DNA of 64,000 nucleotides, taken from NCBI RefSeq assembly GCF_900100965.1, contig NZ_FMUJ01000007.1, positions 308,011 through 372,010 of the forward strand. Reading direction: 5' to 3'. Source of the stretch: Variovorax sp. EL159 (GTDB lineage Bacteria; Pseudomonadota; Gammaproteobacteria; Burkholderiales; Burkholderiaceae_C). Shown in pieces: positions 31,226 through 40,143 of the stretch (position 1 is its first letter; each line of letters starts with the position of its first letter). The position numbers were made by a program, and so were the translations under genes. Under the pieces are notes generated by a model, which worked only from the letters and a program-made list of their open reading frames with translations, was not told the origin of the DNA and searched no databases.

Positions 31226-32764
31226 TCAGTCGCCGATGTCGAAGGTCACGCCCTGGGCCAGGGGCAGTGCCGTCGAGTAGTTGATCGTGTTGGTGGCGCG
31301 GCGCATGTACGCCTTCCAGCTGTCGGAGCCGGCTTCGCGGCCGCCGCCGGTTTCCTTCTCGCCACCGAAGGCGCCACCGATCTCGGCGCCGCTCGGGCCG
31401 ATGTTGACGTTGGCAATGCCGCAGTCCGAGCCCGCGCTGGACATGAAGCGCTCGGCCTCGCGCACGTTGAGCGTGAAGATCGACGACGACAGGCCCGCGC
31501 CCACCGCGTTGTGCCATTCGATGGCTTCGTCGAGTTCGCTGTAGCGCACCACATACAGGATGGGCGCGAAGGTTTCGCGCAGCACCGGGCCGGCGTGCGC
31601 CTTCAGCTCCACGAGCGCGGGGCGCACGTAGTAGGCGTCTTGCGTGCCAATGCCGTCGACCCGCTGGCCGCCGTGCACCGTGGCGCCGGCTTCGCGGCTT
31701 TCGCCGAGCGCCTTCTGCATGCCGTCGAAGGCGGCGCGGTCGATCAGCGGACCGACCAGCGTGCCCGCCTCGCGCGGATCGCCCACCTGCACGTTGCCAT
31801 AAACCTTCGCGAGCTTGGGCACCAGCGCGTCGTACACGCTGTCGTGCACGAACAGGCGGCGCAGCGTGGTGCAGCGCTGGCCGGCCGTGCCCATGGCTGC
31901 GAAGGCGATGCCGCGCAGCGTGAGGTCGAGGTCGGCCGAGGGCGTGACGATGGCGGCGTTGTTGCCACCCAGTTCAAGAATCGCGCGGGCAAAACGCGCA
32001 GCCAGCTTGGGCCCGACCTGCCGCCCCATCGCGGTGGAGCCGGTGGCCGAAAGAATCGGCACGCGGTGGTCGTCGACCAGCACTTCGCCGATGTCGCGCT
32101 GGCCCAGCAGCAGGCCGAGCAGGCCTTCGGGCGCATCGCCGAAACGTTCGATGGCGCGCTGCGCGATGGCGTGCGTGGCCAGCGCGGTCAACGGTGTTTT
32201 CTCGGACGGCTTCCACACCACCGAGTCGCCGCACACCAGCGCCAGCGCCGCGTTCCACGACCACACGGCCACCGGAAAGTTGAAGGCCGAGATCACGCCG
32301 CACACGCCCAGCGGATGCCAGGTTTCCATCATCCGGTGCTCGGCGCGCTCGGTGGCCAGCGTGAGGCCATAGAGCTGGCGAGAGAGGCCGACCGCGAAGT
32401 CGCAGATGTCGATCATTTCCTGCACCTCGCCCGCGCCTTCGGACGGGATCTTGCCGGCCTCCAGCGTGACGAGGCGGCCCAGGTCGCGCTTGGCGGCGCG
32501 CAGCTCTTCGCCCAGGAGGCGCACCAGCTCGCCGCGGCGCGGCGCCGGCACGTTGCGCCAGGCCTTGAAGGCCTCGTGCGCGCGGCCGATGGCGCCGGTG
32601 GCCTCGACCGGCGTGGTCTGCGGCACCTGCGCGATCACCTCGCCGGTGACCGGGGAGCGCACCGTCAGATCGCCGCCGGTGTAGGCGGTGTGCGGCACGC
32701 CCAGGCGCTGCAGCAGTTGTTCGACTTCGGTGGCGACGGGAAGGGGGGTGTGGGCTTCTGACAT
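31226..32764 (-). CDS. amaB: ALDH7-family aldehyde dehydrogenase (piperidine-6-carboxylate / aminoadipate semialdehyde)
   Basis: A 512-residue NAD-dependent aldehyde dehydrogenase. The catalytic Cys298 lies in GQRCTTLRRLFVH and the general base in ILELGGNNAAIV. FNFPVAVWSWNAALALVCGDSVVWKPSEKTPL and the ending FGGEKETGGGREAGSDSWKAYMRRATNTINYS are hallmarks of the ALDH7/antiquitin group, which oxidises piperidine-6-carboxylate/alpha-aminoadipate semialdehyde in lysine breakdown. Clustered with an aminotransferase and an amino-acid receptor, it points to lysine or a related amino acid as substrate; the exact pathway is inferred. Confidence 0.87.
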   Translation of the reverse strand: MSEAHTPLPVATEVEQLLQRLGVPHTAYTGGDLTVRSPVTGEVIAQVPQTTPVEATGAIGRAHEAFKAWRNVPAPRRGELVRLLGEELRAAKRDLGRLVTLEAGKIPSEGAGEVQEMIDICDFAVGLSRQLYGLTLATERAEHRMMETWHPLGVCGVISAFNFPVAVWSWNAALALVCGDSVVWKPSEKTPLTALATHAIAQRAIERFGDAPEGLLGLLLGQRDIGEVLVDDHRVPILSATGSTAMGRQVGPKLAARFARAILELGGNNAAIVTPSADLDLTLRGIAFAAMGTAGQRCTTLRRLFVHDSVYDALVPKLAKVYGNVQVGDPREAGTLVGPLIDRAAFDGMQKALGESREAGATVHGGQRVDGIGTQDAYYVRPALVELKAHAGPVLRETFAPILYVVRYSELDEAIEWHNAVGAGLSSSIFTLNVREAERFMSSAGSDCGIANVNIGPSGAEIGGAFGGEKETGGGREAGSDSWKAYMRRATNTINYSTALPLAQGVTFDIGD

Positions 32765-32858
32765 CCGGGCAATATCAGCGAATCCCGCACCCTTGCATAG
32801 CGAAAATATGGAAGGACCTGATGCGTTTCAGGAATGAACTCGCGACATTCGCGTGCGG

Positions 32859-33278
32859 CTAGCGCACCAACCGGGTCGCTGCCGATACCCAGAGCATCAC
32901 CAGCACCCCGTTGCTCACGGCGAACAACACCAGCCGCTGGACGACGTGGTTGTAGGTCAGGTGCACCACGCTGTGCAGCACGCGCAGGGCCACGTACGCC
33001 CAGGCCAGCCAGATCACCGTGGGCGACGGCATGGCCGCCACGTAGAACAGCAGGCACACCACATAGAACAGGACCGGCAGCTCCAGCAGGTTCATGTAGT
33101 TGCGGTTCGGCACGCGCACCGCATCGGGCACGGCCGGCGATTCGCCCAGGCGGAAATCGGCGGCCCGCACCTCGCGCCGATTCACCGCGCGGATGCGGAC
33201 GATGGGAATCAGCAGCAGGACGAAGCCCGTCCATGCGGCCAGGGCGAACACGGGGTAGAGGATCGAAGGGTCGTGCAT
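32859..33278 (-). CDS. MAPEG-family membrane protein
   Basis: A 139-residue protein with four membrane segments. It carries the MAPEG (membrane-associated eicosanoid and glutathione metabolism) signature: VPNRNYMNLLELPVLFYVVCLL in the second segment and WAYVALRVLHSVVHLTYNHVVQRL in the third. Bacterial members may be glutathione transferases or peroxidases. The start MHDPSILYPVFALAAWTG is the family's usual N-terminus. It lies between the IclR and ALDH genes; no functional link is evident. Confidence 0.9.
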   Translation of the reverse strand: MHDPSILYPVFALAAWTGFVLLLIPIVRIRAVNRREVRAADFRLGESPAVPDAVRVPNRNYMNLLELPVLFYVVCLLFYVAAMPSPTVIWLAWAYVALRVLHSVVHLTYNHVVQRLVLFAVSNGVLVMLWVSAATRLVR

Positions 33279-33355
33279 GAAGAAGGCTCCACGTTGTCGT
33301 TCGATGAATGGATGGATGGACGGAAGACGGAACGGCCGATGCGCCCGCCGCGAGC

Positions 33356-34213
33356 CTACGCCGGCCCGGGCGCCTCGGGCAGCGTGATGCGCTGCCCCGC
33401 CGGCGACCCCGCCAGACTCTGCGCCGGCCGCCTCAGCGTCGCGTCGAAGGGGTTGATCTTCGGCCCGATGGCCGCCGCCTCGCGCTTCAGCAGCTCGACC
33501 ACCGTGGGCATGCGGTCGGGGTTGAGCCGGTCGGCGATGGTGCCCACGCTCAGCGCGGCCACGGCGCGCCCTTCACGGTCGAGGATCGGCACCGCCACGC
33601 CGGCCATGCCTTCGAGCAGGCCGGTGTTGCGCCCCGCATAGCCCTGCTGCCGCACGCGTTCGATCTCGGTGCGCAAATAGACCTCGTCGTACACGCCGTA
33701 CTCGCGCACGCGCGACAGGTTGAAGCGGATCACCTCCTCGCGCTCGGCTTCGGGCAGAAAGGCCAGGATCGCCAGCGCGCCCTGCCCCACGCCCAGCGCG
33801 ATGCGCCCGCCGATGTCGCCCGTGAAGGAGCGGATCGGGAACGGCCCTTCGCTGCGGTCCAGGCACACCGCGTCGAAACCGCTGCGCGCCAACAGGAAGA
33901 TGCTGTCGCCCAGGCTCGCGCACAGCCGCAGCAGCACCGGCCGGCAGATCGAGCGCAGGTCGCCGGGGTTGCCCGCGCTGGCGGCGAGCGCGAAGAAGTC
34001 GATGCTGAGCCGGTAGAGCTTGCTGCGTTCGTCCTGCTCGACCATGCCTTCGGCCATGAGCGATTGCAGCAAACGGTGCGTGGTGGCCTGCGTGAGGCCC
34101 ACGGACCGTGCGATCTGGGTCACGCGGCCGCCTTCGGCCTGCACCGCGCCGAGCGCGCGGATCACCGAGAAGACGCGGGGCACGCCGCCGCTGGCCGCCG
34201 TTGGGGTTTCCAT
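33356..34213 (-). CDS. IclR-family transcriptional regulator
   Basis: A 285-residue IclR-type regulator: winged helix-turn-helix at about residues 10-75 (VTQIARSVGLTQATTHRLLQSLMAEGMVEQ) and a C-terminal GAF-like effector domain (DIGGRIALGVGQGALAILAFLPEAE ... AGVAVPILDREGRAVAALSVG). It is divergent from the ABC transporter/flavoenzyme operon and is its most likely regulator. An AGGAGG sequence precedes the ATG. A Pro-rich tail of about 35 residues is longer than in typical members. Confidence 0.92.
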   Translation of the reverse strand: METPTAASGGVPRVFSVIRALGAVQAEGGRVTQIARSVGLTQATTHRLLQSLMAEGMVEQDERSKLYRLSIDFFALAASAGNPGDLRSICRPVLLRLCASLGDSIFLLARSGFDAVCLDRSEGPFPIRSFTGDIGGRIALGVGQGALAILAFLPEAEREEVIRFNLSRVREYGVYDEVYLRTEIERVRQQGYAGRNTGLLEGMAGVAVPILDREGRAVAALSVGTIADRLNPDRMPTVVELLKREAAAIGPKINPFDATLRRPAQSLAGSPAGQRITLPEAPGPA

Positions 34214-34258
34214 ACCTTCCTCCTGTGGAATTTCTTGGACTGCGTTTGGCCATCATAT

Positions 34259-34303
34259 TTCATTGAACGGAATAAATCGGATAAAGATTCTGTTTAATGG
34301 AAT
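34259..34303. promoter_or_regulatory. AT-rich divergent region with paired TTC-N8/9-GAAT sites
   Basis: Between the IclR gene and the transporter operon two similar sequences lie 30 bp apart: TTC-N8-GAAT at 34259-34273 and TTC-N9-GAAT at 34288-34303, each containing AA(C/T)GGAATA. A 30-bp period puts them on one face of the helix. They are candidate IclR-family operators. The surrounding 34250-34310 is AT-rich. Confidence 0.45.
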
Positions 34304-34418
34304 ACCCGAGGCGATCTGGCGCAATCGTTGCAATAGAGTGAATTGAAAGCAGCAAGTCGTCCATGGCATGCACCAAGGTGTCGCACGCCATCTATTCGCA
34401 CCGCAGAAAGGCTCTTCC

Positions 34419-35489
34419 ATGTCATTCCTCCGGCTCACCGACGTGACCAAGTTCTATGGCGCCACTCGCGCGGTGTCGGCCATGAACCTCACGGTGGAAA
34501 AGGGCGAGTTCGTCTCGCTGCTCGGCCCTTCGGGCTGCGGCAAGACCACGACGCTGCAGATGATTGCGGGCTTCGAGGCGGTGAGCAGCGGGCGCATCGA
34601 ACTGGCGGGCAAGGACATCACGCACGCCAAGGCCAATACGCGCGGGCTGGGCATCGTGTTCCAGACCTACGCCCTGTTCCCGCACATGACGGTGGCCGAC
34701 AACGTGAGCTTCGGCCTGGAGATGCGCAAGATGCCCAAGGCCGAGCGCGCCGACCGCGTGAAGCAGGCGCTGGCGCTGGTGCACCTGGAAGCGCACGCCA
34801 CGCGCTACCCACGCGAGCTCTCGGGCGGCCAGCGGCAACGCGTGGCGCTGGCCCGCGCGCTGGTGATCGAGCCGCCGGTGCTGCTGCTGGACGAGCCGCT
34901 GTCCAACCTCGACGCCAAGCTGCGCGAAGAGATGCAGTTCGAGCTGCGCCAGATCCAGCGCAAGGTCGGCACCACCACGGTGATGGTCACGCACGACCAG
35001 AGCGAGGCCATGTCCATCAGCGACCGCGTGGTGGTGATGGAAGGCGGATGCGCCACGCAGATCGACCATCCGCAGCGGGTGTACGAGCACCCGAGCACGC
35101 GCTTCATCTCGACCTTCGTGGGCAAGGCCAACCTGCTGAACTGCCGCGTGTCGAACAGCGGCGCCACGCGCACCTGCGTCGAGGTCGGCGCGCTCTCGCT
35201 CGACGTGGACGACACGGGCTTCCGCGTCGACGCATCGGCGCTGCTGAGCGTGCGCCCCGAGAAGCTGCAGCTCGTGGCGCCGGGCCGGGGCCGCATCGAC
35301 GGCGAGGTGCAGGAGCGCTTCTTTCTCGGCAGCCAGTGGCTCTACCGCATCGCCACGCCGGTTGGAGACCTCACGGTGCTGAGCCCCAACGACGGCCGCG
35401 ACGCGCTCGACGAAGGCGCCCGCACCGGCATCGACTGGCCCGCCCACTGCATGCGGCTGCTGCCCGCCGACGAGGCCGTGGCGGCATGA
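34419..35489 (+). CDS. Spermidine/putrescine-type ABC transporter ATP-binding protein (PotA-like)
   Basis: A 356-residue ATPase of the PotA/FbpC group. Walker A GPSGCGKTTT at about 38-47, Q-loop FQTYALFPHMTV, signature LSGGQRQRVALARAL, Walker B LLLDEPLSNLD and H-loop VTHDQSEAMS are intact, and a C-terminal TOBE-like domain (VRPEKLQLV) follows. The start MSFLRLTDVTKFYGA has an AAAGG box; upstream in-frame ATG 34368 adds an unlikely tail. It overlaps the first permease by four bases (ATGA). The operon's flavoenzyme suggests the cargo is an amino-acid derivative. Confidence 0.92.
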   Translation: MSFLRLTDVTKFYGATRAVSAMNLTVEKGEFVSLLGPSGCGKTTTLQMIAGFEAVSSGRIELAGKDITHAKANTRGLGIVFQTYALFPHMTVADNVSFGLEMRKMPKAERADRVKQALALVHLEAHATRYPRELSGGQRQRVALARALVIEPPVLLLDEPLSNLDAKLREEMQFELRQIQRKVGTTTVMVTHDQSEAMSISDRVVVMEGGCATQIDHPQRVYEHPSTRFISTFVGKANLLNCRVSNSGATRTCVEVGALSLDVDDTGFRVDASALLSVRPEKLQLVAPGRGRIDGEVQERFFLGSQWLYRIATPVGDLTVLSPNDGRDALDEGARTGIDWPAHCMRLLPADEAVAA

Positions 35490-36346
35490 GCAGCGTGCAG
35501 AACAAGGCCACGCCGTGGTGGTTGTCGGGGCCGGCGCTGCTGCTGTTCACTGCGCTGCTGCTGGTGCCGCTGGCGCTCACGGCCGTGCTGTCGTTCAACG
35601 TGTACGACCCGGCCACCGGGCCGAAGGCCGGCGAGTTCACGCTCGCGCACTACGCGCTGGTGTTCTCGGACTCTTATTACCTCGGCATCTTCTGGCGCAC
35701 CTTCTGGGTCTCCGGCCTTGTCACGCTGATCTGCGTCGTGATCGGCGCGCCCGAGGCCTATGTGCTCAGCCGCATGCGCAACCCGTGGCGCTCGGTGCTG
35801 CTGCTGGTGGTGTTGGCGCCGCTGCTGGTGTCGGTGGTGGTGCGCGCCTTCGGCTGGAGCATGCTGCTTGGCCCCGAAGGCGCGGTGAACGGGCTGCTGG
35901 GCCTGCTCGGCATCGGGCCGGTGAAGATCCTCTACACCAACGCGGCCGTGGTCATCGCGCTGGTGCATGTGATGCTGCCCTTCATGGTGATCCCGGTGTG
36001 GACCTCGCTGCAGAAGCTGGACCCCGGTGTCGAGAACGCGGCGCTCTCGCTCAACGCCACGCCCTTCACCACGCTGCGGCGCATCGTGTTGCCGCAGGTG
36101 ATGCCGGGCATTCTCTCGGGCAGCCTGATCGTGTTCGGCCTGGCGGCGAGTTCGTTCGCCATTCCAGGCCTGCTGGGTGGGCGCCGCCTGAAGATGGTCG
36201 CGACCATCGTCTACGACGAATACCTGAGCGAGCTGAACTGGCCACTCGGTGCCGCTGTTGCACTCGTCTTGCTGGTGGCCAACCTCGTGGTGATGCTCAG
36301 CTACAACCGCCTCGTCGAAGGCCGCTACAAGAAAGCGCTGGGCTGA
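35486..36346 (+). CDS. ABC transporter permease (PotB-like)
   Basis: A 286-residue permease with six membrane segments. The EAA loop that docks the ATPase is visible as ENAALSLNATPFTTLRRIVLPQVMPG near residues 185-210. It follows the usual PotB layout, with a long periplasmic loop after the first segment. It is translationally coupled to the ATPase gene. Confidence 0.92.
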   Translation: MSSVQNKATPWWLSGPALLLFTALLLVPLALTAVLSFNVYDPATGPKAGEFTLAHYALVFSDSYYLGIFWRTFWVSGLVTLICVVIGAPEAYVLSRMRNPWRSVLLLVVLAPLLVSVVVRAFGWSMLLGPEGAVNGLLGLLGIGPVKILYTNAAVVIALVHVMLPFMVIPVWTSLQKLDPGVENAALSLNATPFTTLRRIVLPQVMPGILSGSLIVFGLAASSFAIPGLLGGRRLKMVATIVYDEYLSELNWPLGAAVALVLLVANLVVMLSYNRLVEGRYKKALG

Positions 36347-36365
36347 CATGACCCCCACGCTCAAT

Positions 36366-36432
36366 CACTGCGTGTATTCGCTGCCCCCCAAGGGGGCGCA
36401 GGCCTCCCTTGGGGCGGCCCGGCGGGAGGCCC
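36366..36432. repeat. Probable repetitive intergenic element inside the ABC operon
   Basis: CACTGCGTGTATTCGCTGCCCC, a CCCCCCAAGGGGG hairpin, a second CCTCCCTTGGGG block and GGCCCGGCGG fill the 87-base gap between the two permease genes, ending just before the second ATG. Its order of blocks matches the element at 24137-24209. In RNA it would form stable hairpins that could attenuate or stabilise the message. Confidence 0.55.
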
Positions 36433-36433
36433 G

Positions 36434-37228
36434 ATGAACAAGAACGGCCCCATCGCCCTCACCTTCAACGCGCTGGTCATCGTCTTCATGCTGGCACCGC
36501 TGGTGGTGGTGTGCATCGTCGCGTTCACGCCCGAGAACACGCTGACCATTCCGACCACGCACTTCTCGCTGCGCTGGTTCAAGGCGGTGTTCGCGCACCC
36601 CGACTTCATGCAGTCGTTCTGGAACAGCCTGTGGCTCGCGCTCAGTTCGGCCACCATCGCGACGCTGCTCGCGGTGCCGGCCGGCATGGCGATCACGCGC
36701 TACGAATTTCCGGGGCGCGACTTTCTCAATGGCCTCTTCCTGTCGCCGCTGATCGTGCCGCACCTGGTGCTGGGCGTGGCGCTGCTGCGGCTGTTCGCGC
36801 TGGTCGGCGGCACGGGCAGCTTCGGCTGGCTGGTGATGGCGCATGCGCTCATCGTCACGCCCTACACGCTGCGGCTGGTGGTGGCCGCGCTGGTGGGCTT
36901 CGACCGCAGCGCCGAACAGGCCGCGCTGTCGCTGGGCGCGAGCCAGGCCACGGTTTTCCGCCGCATCACCCTGCCGATGATCCTGCCGGGCGTGACAGGC
37001 GGCTGGATGCTGGCCTTCATCAACAGTTTTGACGAAGTGACGATGTCGATCTTCGTCACCGCGCCGAGCACGGTGACGCTACCGGTGCGCATGTACATGT
37101 ACGCGACCGAGTCGATCGATCCGCTGATGGCGGCGGTGTCGGCGCTGATGGTGGCGGTCACGGCTTTCGCGATGGTGCTGCTCGACCGCATCTACGGGCT
37201 GGACCGCGTGCTGGTGGGACGCAGATGA
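36434..37228 (+). CDS. ABC transporter permease (PotC-like)
   Basis: A 264-residue permease with six membrane segments. The ATPase-docking EAA loop reads EQAALSLGASQATVFRRITLPMILPG near residues 160-185, and INSFDEVTMSIFVTAP is typical of PotC. The ribosome site (GGGAGG) is contributed by the repeat element just upstream. It overlaps the ferredoxin-type subunit gene by four bases, which ties transport and catabolism into one message. Confidence 0.92.
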   Translation: MNKNGPIALTFNALVIVFMLAPLVVVCIVAFTPENTLTIPTTHFSLRWFKAVFAHPDFMQSFWNSLWLALSSATIATLLAVPAGMAITRYEFPGRDFLNGLFLSPLIVPHLVLGVALLRLFALVGGTGSFGWLVMAHALIVTPYTLRLVVAALVGFDRSAEQAALSLGASQATVFRRITLPMILPGVTGGWMLAFINSFDEVTMSIFVTAPSTVTLPVRMYMYATESIDPLMAAVSALMVAVTAFAMVLLDRIYGLDRVLVGRR

Positions 37229-37548
37229 GCACGAACACATCATCGACAACCGGCGCACGCGCGTTGCTGCACCGCGTGGCCGAGCAGAACGGCCGCGAGG
37301 CCGTGGCCTTCACGCTCGACGGCGCACCCGCGCGCGCACTGGCCGGCGACACGGTGCTGACCGCCGTGCTCACGCAATCCGATCAACTGCGCCGCAATGA
37401 ATTCAGCGGGCTGCCACGTGCCGGCTTCTGCATGATGGGCGCCTGCCAGGACTGCTGGATCTCGACCGACGAGGGCGAGCGGCTGCGCGCCTGCTCGACC
37501 TTCATCGCACCAGGCATGGCGCTGGTCACGGGAAAGAACGGCGCATGA
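37225..37548 (+). CDS. [2Fe-2S] subunit of three-component amino-acid/opine dehydrogenase
   Basis: A 107-residue ferredoxin-like subunit. The cluster ligands are in GFCMMGACQDCW (C-x4-C-x2-C) with a fourth in RACST about 20 residues later, and the N-terminal strand reads VAFTLDGAPARALAGDTVLTAVL. The same small subunit occurs with two flavoproteins in hydrogen cyanide synthase (HcnABC), opine oxidases and the LhpBEF-type D-hydroxyproline dehydrogenase. The following two genes supply those partners. Confidence 0.88.
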   Translation: MSTNTSSTTGARALLHRVAEQNGREAVAFTLDGAPARALAGDTVLTAVLTQSDQLRRNEFSGLPRAGFCMMGACQDCWISTDEGERLRACSTFIAPGMALVTGKNGA

Positions 37549-38960
37549 CGGCGACCGCAACAACGGCCAACGCATTGCAGCCCGTGATCGTCGGCGCCGG
37601 GCCGGCCGGCGTGCGCGCCGCACAGACGCTGGTGGCACATGGCCTGCGGCCCGTGGTGATCGACGAAGCCCCGCGCGCCGGCGGGCAGATCTACCGGCGT
37701 CCGCCCACGGGCTTGACGCAACGCAGCGCGCAAACGCTCTACGGCTTCGAGTCGAAGCGTGCCGATGCGCTGCACGAAGCCTTCGACGCGCTGCAGGGCC
37801 GCATCGACCATCGCCCCGACAGCCTGGTGTGGAATGCGCAAGCGCAACAACTCGACGTGCTGCACAACCCGACGCGCAGCACCCGCCGTGTGCCCTACAG
37901 CCATCTCATCGTGGCGACAGGCGCCACCGACCGCGTGCTGCCGGTGCCGGGCTGGACGCTGCCCGGCGTCTACACGCTCGGCGGTGCGCAGGTGGCACTC
38001 AAGTTCCAGGGCTGCGCCATCGGACAGCGCGTGGTGTTCATGGGCACGGGGCCCTTGCTGTACCTGGTGGCGTACCAGTACGCGAAGGCCGGCGTGAAGG
38101 TGGCGGCGGTGCTCGACACCGCGCGCCTTGCCGACCAGCTTGCCGCGACGCCCGCGATGCTGACGCAGCCCGCCGTGTTCGCCAAAGGCGTGTACTACGT
38201 GGGCTGGCTGCGCGCGCAGGGCGTGGCCTTGCACAGCGGCGTACGTCCGCTGCGCGTGCTCGGCGACGAACAGCAGAGCCGCGTCACCGGCGTGGCATGG
38301 CACGACGGCCGCGAAGAACGCACGCTGGCCTGTGACGCCGTCGGCTTCGGCTACGCGCTGCGCTCGGAGACGCAACTGGCCGACCTGCTCGGCTGCCGCT
38401 TCGACTACGCGCCGATGCACCGCGCCCATCTGCCAGTGCGCGATGCAGCGGGACGCGCCAGCGTCGAAGGCGTGTACCTCGCGGGCGATGGCGCCGGCAT
38501 CATGGGCGCGGACGCGGCCGAGTGGGCCGGCGAGCGGGCCGCGCTGGCGCTGCTGGCCGACAACGGCGTGGCCATCCACACCGCGCGCGCCACCGCGCTC
38601 GAACACAAGCTCGACCGATTGACCACGTTCCGCCGCGGCCTGGAGCGCGCCTTCCCGTTGCCGCAAGACTGGGCCGCGCACGCACCCGACGATCTGGTGG
38701 TGTGCCGCTGCGAGAACGTCACGGCCGGCACGCTGCGCCAGACCGTCGCCGTCAACGGCGCGGACGAGATGAACCGGCTCAAGGCCTTGTCGCGCGTGGG
38801 CATGGGACGCTGCCAGGGCCGCATGTGCGGCGTGGCGGCGGCGGAGATCCTTGCGCATGCCGCCGACCAGCCGGTACAGCAGGTGGGTCGCTTGCGCGGA
38901 CAGGCGCCGATCAAGCCGGTCCCGATCCGGCTCGTGCCCTGCACGGAGGGCGACGCATGA
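37545..38960 (+). CDS. FAD/NAD(P)-binding subunit with C-terminal [2Fe-2S] domain (HcnB/OoxA type)
   Basis: A 471-residue flavoprotein. The first dinucleotide fold is VIVGAGPAGVRAAQTL, followed by DEAPRAGGQIYRRPP; the second motif is VVFMGTGPLLYLVAYQYAKAG, and GVYLAGDGAGIMGADAAEWAG binds FAD. The C-terminus has a BFD-like iron-sulfur domain with VCRCENVT and GMGRCQGRMCG. Domain order matches the alpha subunit of opine oxidases, HcnB and hydroxyproline dehydrogenase. It overlaps both neighbours by four bases. Confidence 0.9.
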   Translation: MTATATTANALQPVIVGAGPAGVRAAQTLVAHGLRPVVIDEAPRAGGQIYRRPPTGLTQRSAQTLYGFESKRADALHEAFDALQGRIDHRPDSLVWNAQAQQLDVLHNPTRSTRRVPYSHLIVATGATDRVLPVPGWTLPGVYTLGGAQVALKFQGCAIGQRVVFMGTGPLLYLVAYQYAKAGVKVAAVLDTARLADQLAATPAMLTQPAVFAKGVYYVGWLRAQGVALHSGVRPLRVLGDEQQSRVTGVAWHDGREERTLACDAVGFGYALRSETQLADLLGCRFDYAPMHRAHLPVRDAAGRASVEGVYLAGDGAGIMGADAAEWAGERAALALLADNGVAIHTARATALEHKLDRLTTFRRGLERAFPLPQDWAAHAPDDLVVCRCENVTAGTLRQTVAVNGADEMNRLKALSRVGMGRCQGRMCGVAAAEILAHAADQPVQQVGRLRGQAPIKPVPIRLVPCTEGDA

Positions 38961-40132
38961 CGACGATCCGCACCTTGCGCACCGACGTCGCCGTCATCGG
39001 CGGCGGCATCGTCGGCGCCTCTGCCGCACTGGCGCTGCGGCAGATGGGCCTCGGCGTGGCGCTGCTGGAGCGCGACCTTTGCGGTTCGCGCTCCAGTGGC
39101 GTGAACTACGGCGGCGTGCGGCGGCAGGGCCGTCCGCTGAGCCAGTTGCCGCTGGCGCAGCGCGCGCACCGCATCTGGGGCCGGCTGCCCGAGCTGCTCG
39201 GCATCGATGGCGAATACATCCGCTCGGGCCATTTCAAGATCGCGCGCAGCGAATCGGACATGGCCTCGCTGGAGCGCTACCGCGCCATGAGCAGCGACTT
39301 CGACCTGGGCCTGGAACTGATCTCCGCCGCGCGCCTGCGCGAGCAATGCCCCTGGCTCGGCACGCGCGCCGTGGGCGGCTCGCTGTGCGTGGAAGACGGG
39401 CAGGCCAACCCGCGCCTCGTGTCGCCGGCCTTCGCGCTTGCGGCGCAGCGCGCGGGCGCACAGGTCTTCGAGCGCCACAAGGTCGACGAGGTCGCGCACG
39501 ACGGCGCGCTGTTCATGGTGCGCTCCGGCAATGCGCTCGAAGTGCATGCGCCCGTGCTGCTCAACTGCGCGGGCGCATGGGCCGGCGCCATCGCCGAACG
39601 GTTCGGCGAGACGCTGCCGCTGCGTTCGGGCCACCCGGTGATGGCGGTGACGGAGCCGGTGCCGCACTTCATGGACTGGAGCCTCGGCGTCGAAGGCGGC
39701 GGCATCTACTGTCGGCAGGTGGCGCGCGGCAACCTCGTGCTGGGCGGCGGCGCGGGCATTGCGCTCGATGCCGACCGCGCGCGCGTCGACCGCGACGCCA
39801 TCGCCACGCTCGCGGTGCAGGCCGTCGAGCTGCTGCCCACGCTGCGCCATGCGCATTTCATCCGCACCTGGAGCGGCACCGAAGGCTACCTGCCCGACCG
39901 CGAACCGGTGCTGGGCCCGAGCCGCACCACGCCGGGCCTGTTCCACGGCTTCGGCTTCGCGGGCGCGGGCTTCCAGATCGGCCCGGCCGCCGGCGAGGTG
40001 CTTGCCGAACTGGCACGCGACGGGCGCAGCAGCACGCCCATCGACGCCTTTGCCATCGAGCGCTTCGACCCCGTTCCCGAACCTGAACCCCAACCTGCAT
40101 CCACGACCGCTTCCGACGCCCGTCCCCATTGA
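38957..40132 (+). CDS. DadA/sarcosine-oxidase-type FAD subunit (HcnC/OoxB type)
   Basis: A 391-residue FAD-dependent amine/amino-acid dehydrogenase subunit. It begins TDVAVIGGGIVGASAALALRQ and has SSGVNYGGVRRQGRP near the flavin and GTEGYLPDREPVLGP and GFGFAGAGFQIGPAAGEVLAEL near the C-terminus, as in DadA-like oxidoreductases. It is the catalytic (beta) subunit that oxidises the C-N bond, passing electrons to the two preceding subunits. Substrate is unknown: opines, hydroxyproline or another secondary amine fit the family. Confidence 0.9.
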   Translation: MTTIRTLRTDVAVIGGGIVGASAALALRQMGLGVALLERDLCGSRSSGVNYGGVRRQGRPLSQLPLAQRAHRIWGRLPELLGIDGEYIRSGHFKIARSESDMASLERYRAMSSDFDLGLELISAARLREQCPWLGTRAVGGSLCVEDGQANPRLVSPAFALAAQRAGAQVFERHKVDEVAHDGALFMVRSGNALEVHAPVLLNCAGAWAGAIAERFGETLPLRSGHPVMAVTEPVPHFMDWSLGVEGGGIYCRQVARGNLVLGGGAGIALDADRARVDRDAIATLAVQAVELLPTLRHAHFIRTWSGTEGYLPDREPVLGPSRTTPGLFHGFGFAGAGFQIGPAAGEVLAELARDGRSSTPIDAFAIERFDPVPEPEPQPASTTASDARPH

Positions 40133-40143
40133 AAGGAAAAACC

